Shown here in pieces: positions 54,288 through 62,534 of a DNA stretch of 64,000 nt; within the stretch, counting starts at the first letter, position 1; the number at the start of each line of letters is the position of its first letter. Under the pieces are notes generated by a model, which saw only the letters and a program-made list of their open reading frames with translations, made no database searches and had not been told where the DNA came from. The position numbers and the translations under genes were made by a program. Source of the DNA: Plantactinospora sp. KBS50 (lineage in GTDB: Bacteria; Actinomycetota; Actinomycetes; Mycobacteriales; Micromonosporaceae); assembly GCF_002285795.1 (NCBI RefSeq), contig NZ_CP022961.1, positions 558,001 to 622,000 of the forward strand, read 5' to 3'.

Positions 54288-55223
54288 ATGGAAAACGTCG
54301 AACCGGGCGGCCGGCCGCCCTCGGGCGCACAGTGGACGATCGCGGCCGGCGGCCACGAGGCGGTGATCGTCGAGGTCGGTGGCGGCCTGCGGTCGTACCG
54401 GCATGAGGGCGTCGACTACCTCGACGGCTACGGCGTCGACGAGCTGTGTCCCGGCTGCGCCGGCCAGGTGCTCGCGCCGTGGCCGAACCGGATCCGGGAC
54501 GGCCGGTACACCTTCGGCGGGCGCACGCTCCAGCTCGACCTGAGCGAGCCGGAGCGGCACGTGGCGATCCACGGACTGGTCAACTGGGTGCCGTGGCGGC
54601 TCGTGGAGCAGGCTCCGGACGCCGTGACGCTGGAGTACGACCTGCCGGCCCATCCGGGTTACCCCTGGTCGCTGCGGCTGCGTACCCGGTGGGCGGTCGG
54701 CCCGGACGGGCTGTGGGCGGAGCATCAGGTGACGAACCTGAGCGGCGAGTCGGCCCCGTTCGGATTCTCGGTGCACCCCTACCTGCGACTTCCGGACGTA
54801 CCGGTCGACGACCTGATGCTGCGGCTGCCGGCGCGGACCCGGATGCTGGTGGACGGTCGGCTGCTGCCCATCGGCGCGGCGCGGGTGACCGGCACCGAGT
54901 ACGACTGGACGTCGCCGCGACCGATCGGCGAGGCCCGGCTGGACCTCACCTTCGGCGACGTGATCCGCGACGACGACGGATCCTCCGCGGTCACGCTGGC
55001 CGCGCCGGACGGCTCGACCGGGGTACGGATCTGGGCGGACCGGGAGTTCGGCTGGTGGCAGGTGTTCACCGGCGACAGCCTGCCCGGGGAGCGGCACCGC
55101 CGCTCGGTGGCGGTGGAACCGATGACCTGCCCGCCGGACGCCTTCCGGTCCGGCAACGACGTGATCGCCCTGGAACCCGGCAAGGACTGGCACGGGACCT
55201 GGGGCATCCGGCCCGTCGGCTGA
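54288..55223 (+). CDS. Aldose 1-epimerase family protein
   Basis: A 311-residue galactose mutarotase-type protein. APWPNRIRDGRYTFGGRTLQ, HVAIHGLVNWVPW with one catalytic histidine, FGFSVHPYLRLP with the second, and the C-terminal VAVEPMTCPPDAF with the catalytic glutamate are all present. It interconverts sugar anomers. ATG 54288 lies 7 nt after TATCGT (54275-54280), so the message may be leaderless. The nitroreductase gene follows after 20 bp. Confidence 0.9.
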   Translation: MENVEPGGRPPSGAQWTIAAGGHEAVIVEVGGGLRSYRHEGVDYLDGYGVDELCPGCAGQVLAPWPNRIRDGRYTFGGRTLQLDLSEPERHVAIHGLVNWVPWRLVEQAPDAVTLEYDLPAHPGYPWSLRLRTRWAVGPDGLWAEHQVTNLSGESAPFGFSVHPYLRLPDVPVDDLMLRLPARTRMLVDGRLLPIGAARVTGTEYDWTSPRPIGEARLDLTFGDVIRDDDGSSAVTLAAPDGSTGVRIWADREFGWWQVFTGDSLPGERHRRSVAVEPMTCPPDAFRSGNDVIALEPGKDWHGTWGIRPVG

Positions 55224-55243
55224 GCCTGCCCGGGAGGGGTGGC

Positions 55244-55864
55244 ATGGAATTCTCCGAGGTGGTGCGCCGCCGGCGGATGGTACGCAACTACGACCCGGAC
55301 CGGCCGGTGCCGGCGGACGTGCTGGAGCGGCTGCTCGAACACGCCCTGCACGCCCCGTCCGCGGGCTTCTCGCAGGGCTGGGGCTTCCTGGTGCTGGAGT
55401 CCGCGGCCGACCGGGACCGGTTCTGGGCCACCACCACGCCGGACGAGTTGGCCGGCAGCGGCTGGCTGGCCGGGATGCGCCGGGCGCCGGTGATCGTCGT
55501 GCCGCACGCCAACAAGTCCGCCTACCTCGACCGGTACGCCGAGTCGGACAAGGGCTGGGCCGATCGGGACGAGGGCCGGTGGCCGGTGCCGTACTGGCAG
55601 ATCGACACCGGGTTCGCCGCCCTGATGATGCTGCTGACGGCCGTCGACGAGGGGCTGGGCGCGTGCTTCTTCGGCATCCCGCCGGAGCGCGTGGATCCGT
55701 TCCGGGTCGAGTTCGGGGTGCCGGACCGGTACGGGCCGATCGGGGCGATCACGATCGGCTACCGTGCCCCGGATCGCCGCTCGCCCTCGCTGCGGCGCGG
55801 ACGCCGGCCGGTGGCCGAGGTGGTGCACCGGGGACGGTGGCGGGAGCCCGGGTCGGCCTCGTGA
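55244..55864 (+). CDS. Nitroreductase family protein
   Basis: A 206-residue FMN-dependent oxidoreductase from ATG 55244 behind GGGAGGGG. EFSEVVRRRRMVRNYDPDRP is the usual nitroreductase opening, APSAGFSQGWGFLVL binds FMN, and FAALMMLLTAVDEGLGACFF precedes the C-terminal region. Substrate unknown. It is probably co-transcribed with the epimerase. Confidence 0.9.
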   Translation: MEFSEVVRRRRMVRNYDPDRPVPADVLERLLEHALHAPSAGFSQGWGFLVLESAADRDRFWATTTPDELAGSGWLAGMRRAPVIVVPHANKSAYLDRYAESDKGWADRDEGRWPVPYWQIDTGFAALMMLLTAVDEGLGACFFGIPPERVDPFRVEFGVPDRYGPIGAITIGYRAPDRRSPSLRRGRRPVAEVVHRGRWREPGSAS

Positions 55865-56046
55865 GGCGGTTGAGTGGCGAGACAGTCGTAACGAAACTGA
55901 CATCCTGGAACAAACCGTAAGTGGAACCGGGTCGTTAGGCTGGCACGGGTCGTTGTGACCCGACATCGCGACCGCGGGATCGCAACGTCGGGGCGGGGAA
56001 CGCCGGGGTCCGTCCGACCCCTGTGTGGGGAGGGGAGCGTGCCGTC

Positions 56047-56355
56047 GTGATCTTCAAAGCGGTTCGGGACGGGCGTCCCTATCCCGAACACGGGCTCACG
56101 CTGAAACAGTGGTCCGAGATCCCGCCGCGCCCGTTGCGGCTGGACCAACTGATCACGACCAAGCGCGAACTCGCGCTGGACAAGCTGCTGGCCGAGGACT
56201 CGACCTTCTACGGCGACCTGTTCCCGCACGTGGTGCAGTGGAACGGCGGGCTCTACCTGGAGGACGGGCTGCACCGGGCGCTGCGGGCGGCGCTCCAGCA
56301 GCGCAACCAGATCCACGCCCGGGTGCTGGTGCTGCCGGCACCCACCGCCGGCTGA
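56047..56355 (+). CDS. Small conserved protein, ParB/nuclease-like motif, function unknown
   Basis: About 102 residues from GTG 56047 (VIFKAVRDGRPYPEHGLTLK); GTG 56023 would add eight. It contains LDQLITTKRELALDKLLAED, FPHVVQWNGGLYLEDGLHRA and LRAALQQRNQIHARVLVLPA. The DGLHRALRA part resembles the DGxHR motif of ParB/sulfiredoxin-like folds. The protein is widespread in actinobacteria as I remember it, but its role is unknown. The preceding 182 bp contain no other gene. Confidence 0.75.
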   Translation: MIFKAVRDGRPYPEHGLTLKQWSEIPPRPLRLDQLITTKRELALDKLLAEDSTFYGDLFPHVVQWNGGLYLEDGLHRALRAALQQRNQIHARVLVLPAPTAG

Positions 56356-56396
56356 GCCCGTCCGGAGCAGGCTGAACAGCCGTTAGGGTGGCGGTC

Positions 56397-57605
56397 ATGA
56401 CGGACCGACGCCGGCCGGCGGATCCGCCGGTCACCCCCGAGCAACTGCTCGACCTGGACTCGCTGCTCTCCGACGAGGAGCGGCAGATCCGGGACGTGGT
56501 GCGCCGGGTGGTGGACGACCGGGTACGGCCGTACGTCGCCGACTGGTACGAGCGCGGCCAGGTGCCGGCGCGCGAACTGGCCGTCGAGTTCGGCAGGCTC
56601 GGCCTGCTCGGCATGCACCTGAGCGGGTACGGCTGCGCCGGCGCCTCGGCCGCCGCGTACGGGCTGGCCTGCCTGGAACTGGAGGCCGGCGACTCCGGGA
56701 TCCGCTCGCTGGTCTCCGTGCAGGGCTCGCTGGCGATGTTCGCCATCTGGCGGTACGGCAGCGAGGAGCAGAAGCGGCGGTGGCTGCCGGTGATGGCCAC
56801 CGGCGAGGCGATCGGCTGCTTCGGCCTCACCGAGCCGGACCACGGGTCGGATCCGGCGAACATGGTCACCCGGGCGCGCCGCGAGGGCACGGACTGGGTG
56901 CTCACCGGCGGCAAGACGTGGATCACGAACGCCCCGGTCGCCGACGTGGCGGTGATCTGGGCGCGGGTCGTCGAGGACGGCGTGGTCGGCCGGGTCCGCG
57001 GCTTCGTCGTACCGATGGACAGCCCCGGCGTGACGGCCCGGCCGATCGGCCGCAAGATGTCGCTACGCGCCTCCAGCACCGGCGAGATCGTCCTGGACGA
57101 GGTGCGGCTGCCGGCCGACGGCCTGCTGCCCGACGCCTCGGGGCTGGGCGCCCCGCTGTCCTGCCTCACCGAGGCGCGGCACGGGATCGCCTGGGGCGCG
57201 CTGGGCGCGGCCCGTGACTGCCTGCACACCACGCTGCGGTACGCGGGCGAGCGGGAGCAGTTCGGCCGGCCGATCGCCGGGTTCCAGCTCACCCAGGCCA
57301 AGCTCGCCGACATGGCTGTCGAACTGCAGAAGGGCTACCTGCTCGCCCTGCACCTGGCCCGGCTGGCCGACCGCGGTGCGCTGCGCCCCGAGCAGGTCAG
57401 CGTGGGCAAGCTGAACAACGTCCGGGAGGCACTGGCGATCGCCCGACAGTGCCGGACGATTCTCGGGGCCAACGGGATCAGCGGCGAGTATCCGGTGCTG
57501 CGGCACGCGAACAACCTGGAGAGCGTGCTGACCTACGAGGGCACCTCCGAGGTCCACCAGCTGATCATCGGGCAGCGGCTGACCGGGCTGAGCGCGTTCG
57601 CCTGA
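56397..57605 (+). CDS. Acyl-CoA dehydrogenase (glutaryl-CoA dehydrogenase-like)
   Basis: A 402-residue flavoenzyme from ATG 56397, 7 nt after TAGGGT (56384-56389). SGIRSLVSVQGSLAMFAIWR and the catalytic glutamate in LTYEGTSEVHQLIIGQRLTG match the glutaryl-CoA dehydrogenase group. CFGLTEPDHGSDPANMVTRA and TLRYAGEREQFGRPIAGFQL are general family motifs. It would oxidise, and possibly decarboxylate, glutaryl-CoA in lysine or tryptophan breakdown, feeding electrons to ETF. Confidence 0.88.
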   Translation: MTDRRRPADPPVTPEQLLDLDSLLSDEERQIRDVVRRVVDDRVRPYVADWYERGQVPARELAVEFGRLGLLGMHLSGYGCAGASAAAYGLACLELEAGDSGIRSLVSVQGSLAMFAIWRYGSEEQKRRWLPVMATGEAIGCFGLTEPDHGSDPANMVTRARREGTDWVLTGGKTWITNAPVADVAVIWARVVEDGVVGRVRGFVVPMDSPGVTARPIGRKMSLRASSTGEIVLDEVRLPADGLLPDASGLGAPLSCLTEARHGIAWGALGAARDCLHTTLRYAGEREQFGRPIAGFQLTQAKLADMAVELQKGYLLALHLARLADRGALRPEQVSVGKLNNVREALAIARQCRTILGANGISGEYPVLRHANNLESVLTYEGTSEVHQLIIGQRLTGLSAFA

Positions 57606-57610
57606 CCCCG

Positions 57611-57680
57611 GTCCGCCCGGCCCGACCTCCGGCCCGCCCGGCCCGACCTCCGGTCCGTCCGGCCCGACCTCCGGCCCGCC
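57611..57680. repeat. 21-bp tandem repeat after the acyl-CoA dehydrogenase gene
   Basis: Three full copies and one partial copy of a unit built around CCGGCCCGACCTCCGG (57611, 57632, 57653, 57674) just after the stop codon at 57605. GC-rich and able to pair locally, it may help end transcription. Confidence 0.75.
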
Positions 57681-57776
57681 GCAGGTCATGATCCGGCGGC
57701 GCCCGCCGATTCGCGCGTGTCGTACCCCACTTGTACCGTCATGGATACACCCAGCTTCGTGAGGACGGTGAGGGCG

Positions 57777-58601
57777 ATGGCTCCGAGGGACGGCGTCGAC
57801 GAGCCCACCCGGGAGTTCCCGGAATACGCATCGGGCCGGGCCGAGCCACCGCAGATCGGCCACGAGGCCGACCCGCCCGCCACCGACGATCCGGGCTACG
57901 ACGGGCCGGAGCCGCCGCGGGGTGACGACCGCGCCCCGGCGCCGGCCGCTCCCCACTCGCGGCTGCTCGGGTGCGGCCTGTTCACCCTGGTCGCGGTGAT
58001 CGGTGTGGCGGTCGTGGTGATCCTGGGCATGCAGGGCGCCGGTCTGTGGCCGCACCTGAGCAATCCGTTCAGCAAGGAGCAGACCGACCGCAGCCAGCCG
58101 CCGCTGCTCACGTCGATCCAGGACCTCAGCCGGTACGTCGCCGCCGAGGGCAACTTCCAGGTCGTCGTCGACCTGGAGAACGACCGGAAGTACGTGCCGG
58201 ACTTCCTGCTCAACGACCGGACCCTGTTCGTGGGCGCCGGGACCGTCGAGGCGTACGTGGACTTCTCCCAGGTGGCCGAGGGCGCGATCACCGAGTCGGA
58301 CGATCACGGCACCGTCGAGCTGAGACTGCCGGCGCCGCAACTGGGCGAGGCGCACCTGGATCTGGAGCGCAGCTACGTCTTCGCCGAGAAGCGCGGCCTG
58401 CTCAACCGGCTCAGTGACGTCTTCGGCAACGATCCCAACCGGCAGAAGGTGGTCTACCAGACGGCCGAGGAGCGCATCACGGCCGCCGCCCGGGACAGCG
58501 GGCTCGCCGACCGCGCCCGGGAGAACACCCAGAAGATGCTGGAGGGCCTGCTGCGCTCGCTCGGCTACGAGAAGATCACCATCACGTACACGACGCCGTA
58601 G
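57777..58601 (+). CDS. DUF4230 domain membrane-anchored protein
   Basis: About 274 residues from ATG 57777 (MAPRDGVDEPTREFPEYASG) with GTGAGGG upstream; ATG 57741 would add 12. A charged N-terminus precedes one membrane segment (LFTLVAVIGVAVVVILGMQG), and the extracytoplasmic domain includes IQDLSRYVAAEGNFQVVVDL, VGAGTVEAYVDFSQVAEGAI and a C-terminal LEGLLRSLGYEKITITY, as in DUF4230. Function unknown. Confidence 0.82.
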   Translation: MAPRDGVDEPTREFPEYASGRAEPPQIGHEADPPATDDPGYDGPEPPRGDDRAPAPAAPHSRLLGCGLFTLVAVIGVAVVVILGMQGAGLWPHLSNPFSKEQTDRSQPPLLTSIQDLSRYVAAEGNFQVVVDLENDRKYVPDFLLNDRTLFVGAGTVEAYVDFSQVAEGAITESDDHGTVELRLPAPQLGEAHLDLERSYVFAEKRGLLNRLSDVFGNDPNRQKVVYQTAEERITAAARDSGLADRARENTQKMLEGLLRSLGYEKITITYTTP

Positions 58602-58628
58602 CCGCGCCGTTCGGGAGCCGGCAAGCCG

Positions 58629-58669
58629 GCGGGCCGCCCGGATACCAATGTCGTATCCGGGCGGCCCGC
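58629..58669. terminator. Strong bidirectional hairpin between convergent genes
   Basis: A perfect 17-bp inverted repeat (58629-58645 and 58653-58669, arms GCGGGCCGCCCGGATAC and its complement) around a 7-nt loop. It lies between the convergent DUF4230 and PspC genes and should stop transcripts from both sides. Confidence 0.8.
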
Positions 58670-58729
58670 GAACGCCACCGGATGTCCTCCGGGACCGGCC
58701 CGGCCGGCCGGTGATCCAGGAGAGACCCG

Positions 58730-58915
58730 TCAGTTCTCGTTCGGCATCAGGATCCAGAGCACCAGGTAGATGACCACCTGCGTGCCCGGCAGCAGCAGCG
58801 ACAGCACGAACAGCAGCCGGACGAGGCCGGCCGACAGGCCGAACCGGCGGGCCAGCCCGGCGCACACGCCGGCGATCATGCGGTTGTCCCGGGGCCGTAC
58901 CAGCTTGCGGCTCAT
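58730..58915 (-). CDS. PspC domain protein
   Basis: A 61-residue membrane protein, essentially the PspC domain alone: KLVRPRDNRMIAGVCAGLAR, FGLSAGLVRLLFVLSLLLPG, YLVLWILMPNE. In other bacteria PspC senses envelope stress and binds PspA. The small actinobacterial versions are poorly understood. GGGGAGAGGAAG precedes ATG 58915. Confidence 0.92.
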   Translation of the reverse strand: MSRKLVRPRDNRMIAGVCAGLARRFGLSAGLVRLLFVLSLLLPGTQVVIYLVLWILMPNEN

Positions 58916-59277
58916 CTGCTTCCTCTCCCCAAACTCGCGGTCGTGAACACCGCGTCTCTGTCTCGACGGTAGGTCCAGCGGGCCAGCCCGCCGTCGTTCC
59001 TGGGGCGGATCCGGCGGGCGCGCTCCTAGGTACTTACCCCGACCGCGTCCCGGGGAAGCCTGGCGGGGCGGTGGCCCGGACGGCCCCGGGCGACCGGGCC
59101 GGCCGCGCCGCTGACCCGGGGTTGACCCGAGGGCCGACCCGGGGCTGACCCGGGGCTGACCTGGGGACTGACCTGGGCCGGAAGGCGTGACGGCCGGTGT
59201 CGGTCGGCCCGCGGCGGAGTAGGCTCGCCGGTCGGGCCGGCACCGGCGCCGCGCCCGGCGGTGAGGGGAGTACGGCG
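58916..59277. other. 362-bp intergenic region with 11-bp repeats
   Basis: Separates the divergent PspC and serine dehydratase genes. It contains about six copies of CTGACCCGGGG-like units (59111-59177). The 5' part must carry the PspC promoter. TACCGT on the minus strand near 58970 is a possible -10 box. No further gene is seen. Confidence 0.55.
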
Positions 59278-60651
59278 TTGATCAGCGTGTTCGATCTGTT
59301 CTCGATCGGGATCGGGCCGTCGAGTTCGCACACCGTCGGCCCGATGCGCGCCGCACGTACCTTCGTGCTCGGGCTCAAGGCGGACGGCCTGCTCGCCGAC
59401 ACCGCCCGGATCACGGCCGAACTCTTCGGCTCGCTCGGCGCGACCGGGCACGGCCACGGCAGCGACCAGGCGGTGCTGCTGGGCCTGGCCGGCGAGGCGC
59501 CCGAGACCGTGGACACGGACGGGGTCGACCAATGGCTGGCCGAGGTCCGCCGGACCGGCCGGTTGGACGTGCTGGCGGTGCATCCGGTCGCCTTCGATCC
59601 GGACCGGGACCTGGTCCTGCACCGCCGCCGGTCCCTGCCGTTCCACCCGAACGGCATGACCTTCGCCGCGTACGACCGGACCGGCGAGCCGCTGCGGAAC
59701 CGGACGTACTACTCGGTCGGCGGCGGGTTCGTGGTGGACGAGGGCGCGACCGGCGCGGACCGCATCAAGCCGGACGGTACGGCGGTTCCGTACCCCTTCC
59801 TCACGGGCGCGGAACTGCTCGATGTCACGCGGCGTAGCGGCTTGTCGATCAGCGAGGTGATGCTGGCCAACGAGCGGTCCCGGCGTTCCGAGGCCGAGGT
59901 ACGGGCGGGGCTGCTGGAGATCTGGCGGGTGATGCGGGAGTGCGTCGAGCGCGGCTGCGAGCGGACCGGGACGCTGCCCGGCGGCCTGCGGGTCCGGCGC
60001 CGCGCGGCGGAGCTGCGGCGCAGCCTGGAGGCCGAGCCGGCCGGCGGGGCCGACCCGCTGCGGGTGATGGACTGGGTGACCCTGTTCGCGCTGGCGGTGA
60101 ACGAGGAGAACGCCGCCGGGGGTCGGGTGGTGACCGCGCCCACCAACGGCGCCGCCGGGATCATCCCGGCCGTCCTGCACTACTATCTGCGGTTCGTTCC
60201 GGGCGCCTCGCCGGAAGGGGTGGTCCGGTTCCTGCTCGCGGCGGGCGCCATCGGCGTGCTGTTCAAGGAGAATGCCTCGATCTCCGGCGCCGAGGTCGGC
60301 TGCCAGGGTGAGGTCGGTTCGGCCTGCTCGATGGCGGCCGCCGGGCTCGCCGAGGCCCTGGGCGGCTCCCCGGAGCAGGTGGAGAACGCCGCCGAGATCG
60401 GGATGGAGCACAATCTCGGCCTGACCTGCGATCCGGTCGGCGGCCTCGTGCAGATCCCGTGCATCGAGCGGAACGCGGTGGCGAGCATCAAGGCGATCAC
60501 CGCAACCCGGCTCGCATTGCGTGGTGACGGAGTGCATCATGTGTCGCTCGACAAGGTCATCAAGACAATGCGGGAAACCGGTGCGGACATGAAAGTGAAG
60601 TACAAGGAAACGGCCCGCGGTGGGCTGGCGGTCAATGTCATCGAGTGCTGA
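59278..60651 (+). CDS. sdaA: L-serine ammonia-lyase (iron-sulfur serine dehydratase)
   Basis: A 457-residue single-chain enzyme. TTG 59278, behind GAGGGGAG, gives [20 protein letters not shown], the standard N-terminus; a longer GTG start at 59197 lacks support. The beta domain comes first and the alpha domain ([40 protein letters not shown]) second. The cluster cysteines are in [14 protein letters not shown] and QIPCIERN. It deaminates serine to pyruvate with a 4Fe-4S cluster. It stands alone. Confidence 0.93.
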   Translation: MISVFDLFSIGIGPSSSHTVGPMRAARTFVLGLKADGLLADTARITAELFGSLGATGHGHGSDQAVLLGLAGEAPETVDTDGVDQWLAEVRRTGRLDVLAVHPVAFDPDRDLVLHRRRSLPFHPNGMTFAAYDRTGEPLRNRTYYSVGGGFVVDEGATGADRIKPDGTAVPYPFLTGAELLDVTRRSGLSISEVMLANERSRRSEAEVRAGLLEIWRVMRECVERGCERTGTLPGGLRVRRRAAELRRSLEAEPAGGADPLRVMDWVTLFALAVNEENAAGGRVVTAPTNGAAGIIPAVLHYYLRFVPGASPEGVVRFLLAAGAIGVLFKENASISGAEVGCQGEVGSACSMAAAGLAEALGGSPEQVENAAEIGMEHNLGLTCDPVGGLVQIPCIERNAVASIKAITATRLALRGDGVHHVSLDKVIKTMRETGADMKVKYKETARGGLAVNVIEC

Positions 60652-60968
60652 TTCCGCCGTCTGACGGGCGATTTCCCACCCCCGCCACCGACTACCCGGG
60701 GTGATTTTCGACTGCTAACCTATGGCGCGCCCAGCGGTGGCCCTCGGGGGAGGGATGACCGCCGCACCGGCGTGTCGACGCTCACGCCGGGATCGTGCGG
60801 GTGTCTCCCGCCGTATCGTCTTCGTCCCACCCGAGCGCGGCAGGCACAATGGTTCTGTCCAGGTGACCGCCCTATGCGGTCAGAAGGAGTCACAGGTGAG
60901 GCGAGGACACTATCGGCGCGCCCGGGCGGCAGGACCGCGGGCGGCGGCGCCGGGTGGAGGGGGCAGCG
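60652..60968. other. 317-bp leader region of the ABC exporter operon
   Basis: TAACCT (60716-60721) and CACAAT (60844-60849) are possible -10 boxes. A very good ribosome-binding site AAGGAG (60884-60889) precedes GTG 60896, which opens a 30-codon frame ending at 60988, overlapping the permease start. It could encode a leader peptide or mark another lost base. No other gene is seen. Confidence 0.5.
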
Positions 60969-61769
60969 ATGACGTCGGCGGCGGCTGATGTGTGGGCCCA
61001 CCGCAACGCTCTGGCGTTGCTCGTGCGCCGGGACCTCGCGGTCAAGTACCAGCAGTCGGTGTTGGGGTATTTCTGGTCGTTGATCGAGCCGCTGGCCATC
61101 GGCGCCATCTACTGGTTCGTCTTCGGCGTGCTGTACCACACCAACCGGCACGTGTCCGCGTACCCGCTCTACCTGATCACCGGCATCTTCGCCTGGCAGT
61201 GGATCAACTCGGGGATCAGCGAGGCCACCACCGCGCTCACCGGCCAGGCCCGGTTGATCACCACGATGAAGGTGCCCCGCCAGGTCTTCCCGTTCGGCCG
61301 GGTGATCGGCCGGTTCGCCGAGTACCTGGCCGGGCTGCCCGTGCTGGCGGTGCTGGCGGTCTGGTTCGGCCAGTTCTCCTTCGGCTGGCACCTGCTGGCG
61401 CTGCCGCTGGCCGTCGTGCTCTCCTTCACGTTCCTGACCGGGCTGGCGCTGCTGCTCTCGTCCCTCAACGTCCTGCTGCGCGACATCGACCGGTTCATGC
61501 GGCTGGCCACCCGGGTGCTGTTCTACGCGGCGCCGATCATCTATCCGCTCTCGCTGGTGCAGAGTTCGTCCATGCCCGGCTGGCTCAAGGACGTCTACGA
61601 GCTGAACCCGCTGGTCGGGATCCTCCAGCTCTTCCACGCCGTCTGGTATCCCGACCAGTTCCCCGGCACGAAGCTGCTGCTGGCCTCCGTGGTGGGCAGC
61701 CTGGTGGTCCTGCTGGCCGGTAGCTGGGTGTTCCGCCGGCTTGAGCCCGCGGTGCTGAAGGAGCTGTAG
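60969..61769 (+). CDS. ABC transporter permease, polysaccharide/teichoic-acid export (Wzm/TagG-like)
   Basis: About 266 residues from ATG 60969 behind GGAGGGGG. The ABC-2 permease pattern is clear: LLVRRDLAVKYQQSVLGYFW near the N-terminus, six hydrophobic segments, and NPLVGILQLFHAVWYPDQFP before the last helix. Such permeases export lipid-linked glycans with a TagH/Wzt ATPase, whose gene follows with a one-base overlap (TAGTG). Confidence 0.9.
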   Translation: MTSAAADVWAHRNALALLVRRDLAVKYQQSVLGYFWSLIEPLAIGAIYWFVFGVLYHTNRHVSAYPLYLITGIFAWQWINSGISEATTALTGQARLITTMKVPRQVFPFGRVIGRFAEYLAGLPVLAVLAVWFGQFSFGWHLLALPLAVVLSFTFLTGLALLLSSLNVLLRDIDRFMRLATRVLFYAAPIIYPLSLVQSSSMPGWLKDVYELNPLVGILQLFHAVWYPDQFPGTKLLLASVVGSLVVLLAGSWVFRRLEPAVLKEL

Positions 61770-62515
61770 TGACTCAGCCGATCATCGAGGCGAACGACCT
61801 CGGTATCCGTTTCGTCCGCAACCGTCGCCGGCAGCTCCGGCTGCGGGAGATGTTCATCCACCGCGGCCGCCGGCAGCCCTCCTCCGAGGAGTTCTGGCCG
61901 CTGCGGCACCTGACCTTCGACATCCAGCCGGGTGAGGCCGTCGGCATCATCGGCAAGAACGGCACCGGCAAGAGCACGACGCTGCGGCTGATCGCGGGCG
62001 TGCTCATCCCGGACGAGGGTTCCATCACCGTGCGCGGCAAGGTGGCACCGCTGCTGGAGCTGTCGGCCGGCTTCTCCAACGACCTGACCGGCCGGGAGAA
62101 CGTGCACCTGGTCGGTTCGCTGCACGGGCTCAGCCCCGCGTTCCTGCGGGCCAGGTTCGACGAGATCATCGATTTCGCCGGCGAGCAGGTGCAGAAGGCG
62201 ATCGACACGCCGGTCCGGCACTACTCGTCCGGGATGAAGGTCCGGCTGGGCTTCTCGGTGATCGCCCAGTTGCAGCACCCGATCCTGCTGGTGGACGAGG
62301 TGATGGCGGTCGGCGACGCCGAGTTCCGGGCCAAGTGTTACGCGACCATCGAGCGCCTGCTCGGCGAGGGCCGCACCCTGGTCCTGGTCTCGCACAACGA
62401 ACCCGACCTCACCCGCTTCTGCAAGCGCGGCCTCTACCTCAACCGGGGCGAGTTGGTGGTGGACGGCACGATGCAGGAGGCGCTCGACGCCTACAACAAC
62501 GTGGTCCGGACGTGA
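61769..62515 (+). CDS. ABC transporter ATP-binding protein, polysaccharide/teichoic-acid export (Wzt/TagH-like)
   Basis: A 248-residue ATPase. Walker A is GIIGKNGTGKSTTLRLIAG, the signature is HYSSGMKVRLGFSV and Walker B is ILLVDEVMAVGD, all in the form seen in glycan exporters. GKVAPLLELSAGFSNDLTGR is also typical. It lacks the carbohydrate-binding C-terminal domain of some Wzt proteins. It pairs with the permease upstream and is followed after 19 bp by a CDP-alcohol phosphotransferase gene. Confidence 0.92.
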   Translation: MTQPIIEANDLGIRFVRNRRRQLRLREMFIHRGRRQPSSEEFWPLRHLTFDIQPGEAVGIIGKNGTGKSTTLRLIAGVLIPDEGSITVRGKVAPLLELSAGFSNDLTGRENVHLVGSLHGLSPAFLRARFDEIIDFAGEQVQKAIDTPVRHYSSGMKVRLGFSVIAQLQHPILLVDEVMAVGDAEFRAKCYATIERLLGEGRTLVLVSHNEPDLTRFCKRGLYLNRGELVVDGTMQEALDAYNNVVRT

Positions 62516-62534
62516 CGCGGGCGATTCGGGCGTG

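Noticed and set aside
60722..60988. An 88-codon gene starting at ATG 60722
   Set aside because: No ribosome-binding site and Arg/Gly-rich composition. Only the last 30 codons, from GTG 60896, have a good initiation signal, and these are reported as a possible leader peptide.
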